Assembly: GCA_964523795.1 (NCBI GenBank)
Contig: CAZGAO010000003.1
Span: forward strand, 1-64,000
Direction of reading: 5' to 3'
DNA length: 64,000 nt
Source: SABY01 sp964523795
Lineage (GTDB): Bacteria > Bacteroidota > Bacteroidia > Bacteroidales > 4484-276
Shown here piece by piece: positions 19,587-27,843 of the stretch. Numbering within the stretch: position 1 is the stretch's first letter; each line of letters opens with the position of its first letter. A model generated the notes under the pieces. It had not been told where the DNA came from, ran no database searches, and was given only the letters and a program-made list of their open reading frames with translations. The position numbers and the translations under genes are program-made.

Positions 19587-19602
19587 TTTGGCACAGAATC
19601 TG
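19587..19602 (+). promoter_or_regulatory. TTTGGCAC element upstream of groES (sigma-54-like, incomplete)
   Basis: TTTGGCAC followed at sigma-54 spacing by CTGAT. The -24 GG is present, but the -12 GC dinucleotide is not (GA instead). It lies about 75 bases before groES and may be a chaperonin promoter or operator. A CIRCE inverted repeat was not found. Confidence 0.3.
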
Positions 19603-19666
19603 ATTGGCCGCGCCCTGATAATTGAAAATTCAAAAAAGGATTACTAACATTAAATAATAAAGAAGT

Positions 19667-19945
19667 ATGTCAAAAGTAAAAATCCAACCATTAGCTGACA
19701 GGGTAGTTATCGAACCTGCCAGTGCCGAGGAAAAAACTGCCGGCGGAATCATTATCCCCGATACTGCTAAAGAAAAACCCCAACGTGGAGTTGTGGTGGC
19801 CGTTGGCCCTGGTAAAAAAGATGAACCGATTACTGTTAAAGAAGGCGATGTAGTGCTCTACGGCAAGTACGCCGGAACAGAAATTACGATCGATGGCAGC
19901 GACTATCTGATCATGCGCGAATCGGATATTGTAGCAATAGTTTAA
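19667..19945 (+). CDS. groES: Co-chaperonin GroES
   Basis: 92 residues, normal for a compact GroES. It opens with IQPLADRVVIEP and has the mobile loop (SAEEKTAGGIIIPDTAKEKP) that docks on GroEL, plus the core strand VLYGKYAGTEI. It caps the GroEL ring during ATP-driven folding in the cytoplasm. groEL begins 36 bases downstream in the same operon. Confidence 0.98.
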   Translation: MSKVKIQPLADRVVIEPASAEEKTAGGIIIPDTAKEKPQRGVVVAVGPGKKDEPITVKEGDVVLYGKYAGTEITIDGSDYLIMRESDIVAIV

Positions 19946-19981
19946 ATTAAATCATTCATTAATAAATAAAAATTAAAGACA

Positions 19982-21625
19982 ATGGCAAAAGATATCATTT
20001 TTGATCTTGCAGCTAGAGACGGACTGAAAAAAGGTGTTGATGCGCTTTCAAATGCAGTTAAAGTTACCTTAGGTCCCAAAGGACGAAACGTAATTATCGA
20101 TAAATCGTATGGTGCCCCCATCATAACCAAAGACGGTGTTACCGTAGCAAAGGAAATTGAACTCGAAAACGCCATCGAGAACATGGGTGCCCAAATGGTA
20201 AAAGAAGTGGCCTCGAAAACCAACGATATTGCCGGTGATGGTACCACAACGGCTACCGTTTTGGCGCAGGCTATTTTTACTACCGGTTTGAAAAACGTTA
20301 CCGCTGGTGCCAATCCGATGGATCTCAAAAGAGGAATCGACAAAGCGGTGAGAGCCGTAGTTGAAAATCTGAAAAAACAATCCAAAGAAATTGGCGACAG
20401 CAACGAGAAAATTCAGCAGATTGCCTCCATTTCGGCTAACAACGACAATCAGGTAGGTGCGCTCATTGCCGAGGCTATGGCTAAAGTGAAAAAAGAAGGC
20501 GTTATTACTGTGGAAGAAGCCAAAGGCATCGACACTTATGTTGAGGTTGTCGAAGGTATGCAATTCGACCGCGGCTATATCTCCCCTTATTTCGCAACCA
20601 ATACCGAAAAAATGGAAGCGGTTTACGAAAACCCCTACATGCTTATCTACGACAAGAAAATTTCGGTGATGAAAGACCTGCTGCCTATTCTCGAAAAGGT
20701 TGCCCAGAGTGGTCGTCCACTGTTGATTATTGCCGAAGATGTAGAAACTGAAGCGCTGGCTACCCTTGTGGTTAACAGACTGCGTGGTGGTTTGAAAGTG
20801 GTTGCCGTTAAAGCTCCCGGCTTTGGCGATCGTCGCAAGGAGATGCTCGAAGACATCGCTATCCTTACCGGTGGTATTGCGATTTCGGAAGAAAAAGGCT
20901 ACAAACTCGAAGATGCTACCCTCGATTCTTTGGGTCAGGCCGAGAAAGTAACCGTTAACAAAGAAAATACAACCATCGTCAGTGGAAAAGGTGCTAAGGC
21001 CGATATCGAAGGTCGTGTTGCCCAAATCAAAAAGCAAATCGAAACTACCACTTCCGACTATGATAAAGAGAAATTGCAAGAGCGTCTGGCTAAGCTGGCC
21101 GGTGGAGTAGCAGTAATTTATGTAGGTGCTGCCAGCGAGGTAGAGATGAAATCGAAAAAAGATTTGTTCGAGGATGCACTGAATGCAACCCGTGCTGCCA
21201 TCGAAGAGGGTATTATCCCCGGCGGTGGTGTAGCTTATGTGCGCGCCGTTGATGCTTTGAACGACGTTAAATTTGAAAACGAAGACGAAGAAACCGGTAT
21301 CGCTATTATGCGCAGAGCTTTAGAAGAACCCCTGCGTCAGATTGTGGAAAATGCCGGTATGGAAGGCAGTGTGGTTGTTAACAAGGTTAAAGAAGGTAAA
21401 GATGATTTTGGCTACAATGCCAGAACCGAGGTTTACGAAAATCTTTATGATGCCGGTGTTATCGATCCTGCAAAAGTGGCACGCGTTGCCCTCGAAAATG
21501 CAGCCTCGATTGCAGGCATGTTGCTTACTACCGAATGTGTGCTTGCCGAGATTAAAGAAGATCATCCAGCCGGTGGAATGCCTCCGGGCGGCGGCATGGG
21601 CGGCGGTATGGGTGGCATGTACTAA
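19982..21625 (+). CDS. groEL: Chaperonin GroEL
   Basis: 547 residues, full length. The ATP-binding segments (TLGPKGRNVIIDK, GDGTTTATVLAQ, GGGVAYVRA) and the apical domain are intact, and the C-terminus has the classical Gly-Met tail (GGGMGGGMGGMY). It forms the 14-mer folding chamber with GroES. A hairpin terminator follows 30 bases after the stop. Confidence 0.99.
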   Translation: MAKDIIFDLAARDGLKKGVDALSNAVKVTLGPKGRNVIIDKSYGAPIITKDGVTVAKEIELENAIENMGAQMVKEVASKTNDIAGDGTTTATVLAQAIFTTGLKNVTAGANPMDLKRGIDKAVRAVVENLKKQSKEIGDSNEKIQQIASISANNDNQVGALIAEAMAKVKKEGVITVEEAKGIDTYVEVVEGMQFDRGYISPYFATNTEKMEAVYENPYMLIYDKKISVMKDLLPILEKVAQSGRPLLIIAEDVETEALATLVVNRLRGGLKVVAVKAPGFGDRRKEMLEDIAILTGGIAISEEKGYKLEDATLDSLGQAEKVTVNKENTTIVSGKGAKADIEGRVAQIKKQIETTTSDYDKEKLQERLAKLAGGVAVIYVGAASEVEMKSKKDLFEDALNATRAAIEEGIIPGGGVAYVRAVDALNDVKFENEDEETGIAIMRRALEEPLRQIVENAGMEGSVVVNKVKEGKDDFGYNARTEVYENLYDAGVIDPAKVARVALENAASIAGMLLTTECVLAEIKEDHPAGGMPPGGGMGGGMGGMY

Positions 21626-21651
21626 AGTACAAGCCCCAATCCAAAATAATT

Positions 21652-21686
21652 AAAAAGGTGCTTCCATTAGGAAGTACCTTTTTTTG
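21652..21686 (+). terminator. Intrinsic terminator of groESL
   Basis: The stem AAAAAGGTGCTTCC / GGAAGTACCTTTTT (one G-U) with a 4-base loop is followed by T-rich sequence. Confidence 0.88.
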
Positions 21687-21720
21687 TTTACGAAATATCG
21701 AAGGAGTGAATTATCCAGTG

Positions 21721-21870
21721 GGAGATAGAGGGGGTTAGTCAGTGTGTTGGGAAACTTCCGGATGGAGTTAAGTTAGAGGGGGGTCAGCCAGTGCGATGGA
21801 AAGCCCTCCAGGGGGAGTTAGAGTGGGGCAGCCAGTGCGATGGAAAACCTTCCAGGGGGAGATAGAGGAG
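21721..21870. repeat. About three tandem copies of a 44-46 bp purine-rich repeat
   Basis: The word CAGCCAGTGCGATGGAAA starts at 21785 and again at 21829 (44-bp period); a diverged copy begins near 21739. Each unit ends in GGGGGAG(T/A)TAGAG. It lies between convergent groEL and the DUF3307 gene and has no coding features. Confidence 0.75.
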
Positions 21871-21874
21871 GTCG

Positions 21875-22606
21875 TTAAAGTAAAATAATCCTACTGGCAG
21901 CCAAGCCCGTAAAAATGGCAATGATAAAACTAACCATCGTACCCAAAAGAATGTACTCCGCATCCTTGCGGTTTTCGGCATTTTTGATATCACCGTATCT
22001 TAAAATGGATTTAGCGGCAATCAAAAAGCCGATTCCGGCAAACTGATTAATCAAAACGAAGGTGAGTATCAAAATCCTTTCAAGTATCCCAATCCACTTT
22101 CCCGCATCCTTTAGCCCTTCGTTGCTTACCTGTTGCTGCCATCCTTCGGTAATTTTGGCAATCAGAAATACCGAGGGAAAGGTGATGAAAAAGTAGGCTG
22201 TGGCAATGCTGAGGGTTTTTAAATCAGTAAAAATAAAATGGAATTGCTGTAAAAGATTGATGTCGGGCATAAGATACAGGTACCACGCCACTACAACGAT
22301 GATGAGATGAACCGCCTGGTCGAGCAAGAAATATTTTAGGCTGTTCCCGGTGTACGATTTCACTAAGTCGGTGAGGTAGTGCGTGAGGATGACAAGTAGT
22401 GGAACGTAAAAATTGCTGTAGTATCCCGAAAATAAGTAGGTCAGCACCCCAACGATCAGCACATGAAGATAGAGCGTTTTGGCTTTCCAGTGTTTCGTTA
22501 ACCGCTCCTGGATCCAGCTTTTGTGCTGAAACAGAAAGTCAGCAAGCAAATGAGCAATGACCAATCTGAAAAGCAAAGCAAAGTCAAGATTCGTTACCTC
22601 GTTCAT
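21875..22606 (-). CDS. DUF3307 integral membrane protein
   Basis: 243 residues from the ATG at 22606; an earlier in-frame ATG at 22675 adds 23 polar residues and is less likely. It begins with the DUF3307 signature (LVIAHLLADFLFQHKSWI) and has about six membrane helices, with conserved His/Asp in THYLTDLVKSY. The biochemical role of DUF3307 is unknown. The gene follows satD on the same strand, an association seen in other Bacteroidota. A 29-bp tandem repeat lies between the two genes. Confidence 0.85.
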   Translation of the reverse strand: MNEVTNLDFALLFRLVIAHLLADFLFQHKSWIQERLTKHWKAKTLYLHVLIVGVLTYLFSGYYSNFYVPLLVILTHYLTDLVKSYTGNSLKYFLLDQAVHLIIVVVAWYLYLMPDINLLQQFHFIFTDLKTLSIATAYFFITFPSVFLIAKITEGWQQQVSNEGLKDAGKWIGILERILILTFVLINQFAGIGFLIAAKSILRYGDIKNAENRKDAEYILLGTMVSFIIAIFTGLAASRIILL

Positions 22607-22679
22607 TGTTGTGAGTTTATTGTTAATCTTTAGTTTTTGCTGATTTTTTATAAAAATGCACATCCAAACTAACAAATTA

Positions 22680-22822
22680 TAAGCTCCCAGGGTTATAATC
22701 GCTAATTATAACCTCACAGGCTTATAATAATCAAATATAACCTCACAGGCTTATAATCATCAATTATAACCTCACAGGCTTATAATCATCAATTATAACC
22801 TCACAGGCTTATAATTTTCGGA
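22680..22822. repeat. 29-bp tandem repeat derived from the satD 3' end
   Basis: The core AACCTCACAGGCTTATAAT starts at 22710, 22739, 22768 and 22797 (exact 29-base period), with a diverged fifth unit at 22680. On the minus strand each unit reads as the last codons of satD, including its TAA stop, so satD's end appears to have been copied downstream several times. Confidence 0.88.
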
Positions 22823-23476
22823 TTTGAAAAAACTATCAAAACGATCCATCAGAAGTTCCAACTGATAAATGTTTGCTGAGGCTATTCTTTTTTTAACTGC
22901 GGGTTGCGAAATCTTAAACTTTTCGGCCATTTCTTCCTGGGTTTTACCAATTAAATATTCGATGGCAACATCGGCTTGCACTGCCGTCCAGCGCGCAATA
23001 ATTGCATCCAGCATGGCGCATTCCACGTTGAGTTCGGCATTAACTTCAGGCCAGGGAGTAACGATGCTGGTCATGCGGGCGTGTTTTGTCATTTTGTCCA
23101 AAAAGGGGCCCGAATTACGGTAGGCTTCGCCATCGCCTTCGCCGCTGCTTGTGTCGGGCAGATGCGAAATGGTGCCTATGCCCACGGCAATGCGCGTATC
23201 CACTGCATTTTTCAGGGTGGTTGCATAAGCACTGCGCATGGATGCCCGGATTAGGACAGTAGCCGCTAAAGCCTTGTCAGCTTTTATCAGCACGCCCTGA
23301 AAGCTGTCGCCCCTGAAAATATCGAAAGGAAAGGCTATAGCATCCGCGCCAAGAATCTGCCCGGTCTTCTGGAAAGCCATTTTCAGCTTGTCCAGCAGGA
23401 TTTTCCGATCATTACCCGCAAACCTCGACGATTTGGCTATGTCGCCGGTAAGTACAGCATACAGTTGTTCGCTCAT
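22793..23476 (-). CDS. satD: SatD family protein
   Basis: 227 residues. The N-terminus (YAVLTGDIAKSSRF) and the middle domain match the SatD family, named for a gene in a streptococcal acid-tolerance locus; the molecular role is not established. The C-terminus contains a helix-turn-helix-like segment (KTQEEMAEKFKISQPAVKKRIASA), which suggests nucleic-acid binding. It starts 4 bases after the ettA stop, so it is translationally linked to ettA, and DUF3307 follows. Its last codons lie in the first unit of a 29-bp tandem repeat. Confidence 0.82.
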   Translation of the reverse strand: MSEQLYAVLTGDIAKSSRFAGNDRKILLDKLKMAFQKTGQILGADAIAFPFDIFRGDSFQGVLIKADKALAATVLIRASMRSAYATTLKNAVDTRIAVGIGTISHLPDTSSGEGDGEAYRNSGPFLDKMTKHARMTSIVTPWPEVNAELNVECAMLDAIIARWTAVQADVAIEYLIGKTQEEMAEKFKISQPAVKKRIASANIYQLELLMDRFDSFFKSENYKPVRL

Positions 23477-23480
23477 CGTT

Positions 23481-25157
23481 TTATACTTTTAATTTCCGGT
23501 ATTTGATGCGTTTGGGGCCTTCATCGCCCAGGCGTTTCTTTTTGTTTTCTTCGTATTCGGTGTAGCCGCCTTCGAAAAAGTAAACCTGCGAATTGCCTTC
23601 AAAGGCGAGGATGTGCGTTGCAATGCGATCCAAAAACCAGCGGTCGTGCGAAATAACCACCGCGCAGCCGGCAAAATTTTCGAGACCTTCTTCGAGTGCA
23701 CGAAGGGTATTTACATCGATGTCGTTGGTAGGCTCATCCAAAAGCAAAACGTTGGCTTCCTGTCGTAGCGTTAGCGCCAGGTGCAGCCTGTTGCGCTCGC
23801 CGCCCGAAAGTACGCCGGTTTTTTTCTGTTGATCGACACCACTAAAATTAAAACGCGAAACGTAAGCCCGCGAATTCATTTCGCGGTTGCCCAGTTGTAT
23901 CGTTTCGTGCCCGCCCGATACTACTTCCCATACGGTTTTTTCGGGGTCTATTTCTGCATGTGCCTGGTCGATATAGCCGGTTTTTACTGTTTCGCCGGTA
24001 ACAAATTCGCCACTGTCGGCGGTATCCTGACCCATAATCAAACGAAACAAGGTGGTTTTTCCGGCACCATTAGGGCCAATAACGCCCACAATACCGGCGG
24101 GGGGGAGTTTGAAATTCAGATCGTCGAAGAGTAGCTTTTCGCCGTAGGCCTTGCTTACATGTTCGGCTTCGATTACCTTGTTGCCTAAGCGTGGGCCGTT
24201 GGGGATAAATATCTCCAGTTTTTCTTCTTTTTGTTTTACATCCTCATCCATCATTTTTTCGTAGGCTGATAAACGAGCCTTCGATTTGGCATGACGCGCC
24301 TTGGGTGCCATGCGCACCCACTCCAGCTCGCGAGCCAGGGTTTTGTGCCGCTTGCTTTGTGTTTTCTCCTCCATCTCCAGGCGTTTTGTTTTTTGCTCCA
24401 GCCACGACGAATAGTTTCCCTTCCAGGGGATGCCCTCACCGCGATCAAGTTCCAATATCCAGCCAGCCACATTGTCCAAAAAGTAACGGTCGTGGGTAAC
24501 GGCGATTACCGTACCCTTATATTTTTGCAGATGCTGTTCCAGCCATTCCACCGATTCGGCATCCAGGTGGTTGGTAGGCTCGTCGAGGAGTAGAATTTCA
24601 GGCTCCTGCAAAAGCAGGCGGCAAAGTGCCACGCGGCGGCGTTCGCCACCAGAAAGGTTAAGCACCGGGGTGTCGCCCTCAGGGCAACGCAGGGCATCCA
24701 TGGCGCGTTCCAATTTCGAGTCAAGCTCCCAGGCATCTTTCTGGTCGATTAGTTCGGTGAGCTTGCCTTGCCGCTCTATCAAATTGTTCATCTCGTCATC
24801 GCTCATTGGCTCGGCAAATTTGAGGTTTATCGCCTCATATTCTTTCACCAGGTCAACCACTTCCTGCACGCCTTCTTCCACAATTTCCTTTACCGTTTTG
24901 CTTTTATCCAGAGCAGGATCCTGCTCCAGATAGCCCACCGCATAGCCCGGCGAAAAAGCAACTTCGCCAAGGTGGGATTTTTCCAGACCGGCAATAATTT
25001 TTAGCAGCGTGGACTTTCCTGAGCCGTTAAGGCCTATGATGCCAATCTTTGCGCCATAGAAAAAGGAAAGATAAATGTCTTTTAAAACTTGTTTGTTAGG
25101 AGGGTAAATTTTTCCAACCCCGTTCATCGAAAAGATGATTTTTTTATCGTCAGCCAT
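23481..25157 (-). CDS. ettA: Energy-dependent translational throttle protein EttA (ABC-F ATPase)
   Basis: 558 residues with two ABC domains. The first has Walker A GLNGSGKST, signature LSGGERRRVALCRLL and Walker B LLLDEPTNHLDA; the second has GPNGAGKTT, LSGGERNRLHLALTL and LLLDEPTNDIDV. The linker and the arm between them fit EttA, which binds the ribosomal E site and gates the first elongation cycle according to ATP level. No transmembrane segment is present, as expected for ABC-F. It heads a small operon with satD. Confidence 0.95.
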   Translation of the reverse strand: MADDKKIIFSMNGVGKIYPPNKQVLKDIYLSFFYGAKIGIIGLNGSGKSTLLKIIAGLEKSHLGEVAFSPGYAVGYLEQDPALDKSKTVKEIVEEGVQEVVDLVKEYEAINLKFAEPMSDDEMNNLIERQGKLTELIDQKDAWELDSKLERAMDALRCPEGDTPVLNLSGGERRRVALCRLLLQEPEILLLDEPTNHLDAESVEWLEQHLQKYKGTVIAVTHDRYFLDNVAGWILELDRGEGIPWKGNYSSWLEQKTKRLEMEEKTQSKRHKTLARELEWVRMAPKARHAKSKARLSAYEKMMDEDVKQKEEKLEIFIPNGPRLGNKVIEAEHVSKAYGEKLLFDDLNFKLPPAGIVGVIGPNGAGKTTLFRLIMGQDTADSGEFVTGETVKTGYIDQAHAEIDPEKTVWEVVSGGHETIQLGNREMNSRAYVSRFNFSGVDQQKKTGVLSGGERNRLHLALTLRQEANVLLLDEPTNDIDVNTLRALEEGLENFAGCAVVISHDRWFLDRIATHILAFEGNSQVYFFEGGYTEYEENKKKRLGDEGPKRIKYRKLKV

Positions 25158-25219
25158 AGTTTATTTCAATTTTGATTATTTGCAAAGATGAGGCGTTTTT
25201 TTGGACTTGCACCGCTGTC

Positions 25220-26017
25220 CTATTTTATTTCGATGCGGATGCCATTGATTAGCGAGAGGTCAAATTTTTCAACCTTTGTAACGGGCATGTTATTGTAGCG
25301 GTAGTTAAACTCCACAATAAAATTTACCGATTTGGCAATGCGGAATTCAAGACCTGTTTCGGCGGTAATGCGGTAATTGTTAAAATCGGCGAAAGCGGGC
25401 TGATAGTAAATTACCCCGGTGAAGTTGAGCTTCTTTTTTATTAGCCAGTCGAAACTGATAAAGTTAGTCCAACGCCAGTCGTAGCGGTCAACGGTACTTT
25501 CATCGAGTGTGTAGTTTTCAGTTTCGTACATCACGCCGGTGCTCACATTTATATCCAGGGTTTTTGTGCTATCATCCTTTGCCATAAAATCGATCAGGCG
25601 ATATTTTACGCCAGTGCCAACCAGGTTACGCACGTTCAAATCGATAAACTCATCGTATTGCCTTTGCACGAAGGTTTCCCAATTGGTTCGCTTGGTAAGA
25701 TGCATTATTCCGCGCAAATGCAGGAAACCCTGATTTTCTACCTTAGCCTCGGCGGTTTTTTTATATTCAAAATTTCCTACCAAAAAGGAGTCGAATTTTT
25801 TTCCATTATAATCCAGTCGGGCAGCACCCTTGTAGGCCGTGTATTCAGTATTTCCCGCCTTTAGCGATATTGCAGTGGAAAGGTTAAAGATAAAGCCGGT
25901 TTTGTCATCGTAGTATTTGCGGTATTTTTCGGTGTTAATTTGTGCCGAAGCATTAGAATTGAGTAATAGTGCTAAAGCGATTAACAAAAAGCCGGTAGTT
26001 AATTTGAATAGATTCAT
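25220..26017 (-). CDS. DUF481 outer-membrane beta-barrel protein
   Basis: 265 residues. A signal peptide (1-25, ending ASA) is followed by alternating beta strands, typical of DUF481 barrels (GFIFNLSTAISLKAGNTEYTA, then FVGNFEYKKT-like strands), and the protein ends in a strand (INGIRIEIK). DUF481 proteins are putative salt-stress-induced outer-membrane proteins of unknown activity. It lies between the DUF308 membrane protein gene and ettA on the same strand, with gaps of about 50-60 bases. Confidence 0.82.
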   Translation of the reverse strand: MNLFKLTTGFLLIALALLLNSNASAQINTEKYRKYYDDKTGFIFNLSTAISLKAGNTEYTAYKGAARLDYNGKKFDSFLVGNFEYKKTAEAKVENQGFLHLRGIMHLTKRTNWETFVQRQYDEFIDLNVRNLVGTGVKYRLIDFMAKDDSTKTLDINVSTGVMYETENYTLDESTVDRYDWRWTNFISFDWLIKKKLNFTGVIYYQPAFADFNNYRITAETGLEFRIAKSVNFIVEFNYRYNNMPVTKVEKFDLSLINGIRIEIK

Positions 26018-26068
26018 AATATTAAATAAAGAACAGCAGGCTTATTTTTTTTTGTGTGTTAGTTTCTA

Positions 26069-26605
26069 TTAACGTTCAGAACTGCGAATCGAAATGGCAA
26101 AAAAGAATAAGATAGCTCCAAATATCAAAGCCATAACTCCGATAACGCGGGTTAGAATAAGGATGGTGCCAAAGGGGCTGATAAACAAAAGCAGGCCAAA
26201 GATCAGCGTAATGATGCTGTTGATGAGCAGGAGATTTTTGTAGCGGCCTGTTTCAAGTAGTTTTAGAGCGATAAATAATTGTACCGCACCAATTACCAGT
26301 GCCCATATCCCGATGATAATACCAAATATTTCGAGGCTAAGCTGGGTATTGAATACTAAGATTATGCCTACAACGATACTTACGATAGAGCTTACCAGCG
26401 ATGAAAGATAGTCTTTGTCGTGCTTCATATTATTGATGGAAACCCATAACCCGCTTGCTCCGCCAATAAGAAGTACGATGCCAAAATATTTAACAATGAC
26501 TACTATAGTAGCCTTCGGGAGTAATACGGCCAACGCACCAAACAAAAGTGCGATTAAGCCATTGATGAGTAAGGTGATGCTGTAATGTTTAATTTTATTT
26601 TTCAT
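26069..26605 (-). CDS. HdeD/DUF308 family membrane protein
   Basis: 178 residues with six membrane helices arranged as three two-helix repeats, the DUF308/HdeD pattern (GLIALLFGALAVLLP, then VSIVVGIILVFN, then LIFGLLLFISPFGT). HdeD is an acid-resistance membrane protein in E. coli; function elsewhere is unclear. It lies near other envelope genes on the minus strand. Confidence 0.82.
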   Translation of the reverse strand: MKNKIKHYSITLLINGLIALLFGALAVLLPKATIVVIVKYFGIVLLIGGASGLWVSINNMKHDKDYLSSLVSSIVSIVVGIILVFNTQLSLEIFGIIIGIWALVIGAVQLFIALKLLETGRYKNLLLINSIITLIFGLLLFISPFGTILILTRVIGVMALIFGAILFFFAISIRSSER

Positions 26606-26632
26606 GTCAGTTGAGGTATTAAATTATTTTCT

Positions 26633-27808
26633 CTAAAAGTTTGTAGGTGTATGTTTCATTATTTCACTCAATTTGTGCGTTGCCTTTTTCCAGTCAAATT
26701 TGTTGTGTACAAACTGATAGCCGGCTTCGGCAATACGGTCGGCAAAGCGGGTATTAGTTAGTAGTTTATTAATATGCGCGGCATAATCTTGGGGCGTTTC
26801 TCCAATCAGAATCTCGATGCCATCCTTGGCATAAAGTGCGCTGTTGGCCAGGCTGGAAGTGATGCTGGGAATTTTCATCGACATGGCTTCGAGTAGCTTG
26901 TTTTGTAGCCCTGTGCCAATTTGCATGGGTGCCACAAATATTTTGGCCTGGGCATAGCACTCACGAATGTCGTCAACCCAGCCTGTTACATGCACAAAAT
27001 CGCTCTTTTGTTCAAGCACTCTTTTGGCCGGACTTGCACCTGCCAACAGTAGTTTTGCCTCGGGATGTGTTTTATGTAATTCCGGTAGAATTTTTTGAGC
27101 CAGAAAAACGGCTGCATCCACGTTGGGCGGATAGCTCATATTGCCGATAAAAACGATTTCATATTTTTTCTCCATCGCCATGGGCTTAAAAAATTCGTGA
27201 TCCACGCCATTAGGGATGATGTGGATTTTTTCTTTTTCAGGATGAGGTATCAAATCCCGATCGGGTATAGAGATGATGGCTTTGTTGTCGAAAATATTAA
27301 AAAGATCGTGCTCGTAGCGAAGCAGGCGGCGGTATTCCATTTTGAAAATCGGTCTTAAGTAAAATGCAACCTTGGAAATGCGCCGTTGGATACCTTTTGA
27401 AAACACATCCTGATAGTCGATGGTTTTAGGAATGCTTACTTTTTTTACATATTCGGCTGCCCGCAGCAATTGGCAAAAAATGTGGTCGGGTTTTTCATTC
27501 TTGATAATTGTATTGATCTGCCGCTGTATTTTATTGCTATAAAAATAACCGGCCTGGAAAGGGATACCTTTAAAAAATGCACGGATAAGATTGACAATAA
27601 TGCTGATTTTGGAAATTTGAAAAACATGGATTGATTTGCAAAAAGGCTCCAGTTTTTCAAGATGGGCTGCGGGCACTTCACCCTCGTTAACGGCGCAGAG
27701 CACAATTTCGTTTTCTTCCGATAGAAAACGAATGTGATTGTATGCACGCAACTTATCGCCTTTTTCGAGCGGATATGGAAACCGGGGTAATACTACAAGC
27801 AATTTCAT
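26633..27808 (-). CDS. Glycosyltransferase, GT4-like (GT-B fold)
   Basis: 391 residues from the ATG at 27808; the longer frame to 27943 overlaps the upstream gene and has an Arg-rich N-terminus unlike the family. MKLLVVLPRFPYPLEKGDKLRAYNH is the typical GT-B first strand and acceptor loop. The C-terminal half has FIGNMSYPPNVDA, LLAGASP and the nucleotide-sugar segment MQIGTGLQNKLLEAMSMKIP, where GT4 enzymes carry the EX7E motif. It transfers a sugar from an activated donor, probably in surface polysaccharide assembly. It follows another GT4-like gene by 35 bases. The acceptor is unknown. Confidence 0.88.
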   Translation of the reverse strand: MKLLVVLPRFPYPLEKGDKLRAYNHIRFLSEENEIVLCAVNEGEVPAAHLEKLEPFCKSIHVFQISKISIIVNLIRAFFKGIPFQAGYFYSNKIQRQINTIIKNEKPDHIFCQLLRAAEYVKKVSIPKTIDYQDVFSKGIQRRISKVAFYLRPIFKMEYRRLLRYEHDLFNIFDNKAIISIPDRDLIPHPEKEKIHIIPNGVDHEFFKPMAMEKKYEIVFIGNMSYPPNVDAAVFLAQKILPELHKTHPEAKLLLAGASPAKRVLEQKSDFVHVTGWVDDIRECYAQAKIFVAPMQIGTGLQNKLLEAMSMKIPSITSSLANSALYAKDGIEILIGETPQDYAAHINKLLTNTRFADRIAEAGYQFVHNKFDWKKATHKLSEIMKHTPTNF

Positions 27809-27843
27809 TGCACAAAAATATAAACTTCGCCGATAATCTGCGC

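Larger units (their letters stand above)
19118..19666. other. 549-base gene-free gap with REP palindromes and repeats
   Basis: No credible gene. After the secG terminator the gap holds a degenerate REP (19189-19213), a full REP (19254-19279), a half REP (19284-19304), two copies of a TAATCCCGCCTA...GGATGTCCC repeat (about 19319 and 19437) and AT-rich AACGA/TTAACG words, then the groES control region. Confidence 0.7.

Noticed and set aside
19500..19666. CIRCE heat-shock operator before groES
   Set aside because: No TTAGCACTC-type inverted repeat was found.
20069..21079. 336-codon minus-strand frame opposite groEL
   Set aside because: Antisense shadow of the conserved groEL sequence with a biased, Phe/Asn-rich composition.
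22680..22822. Possible CRISPR array (29-base units)
   Set aside because: The units are contiguous copies with no unique spacers and match the satD 3' end; no cas genes are nearby.
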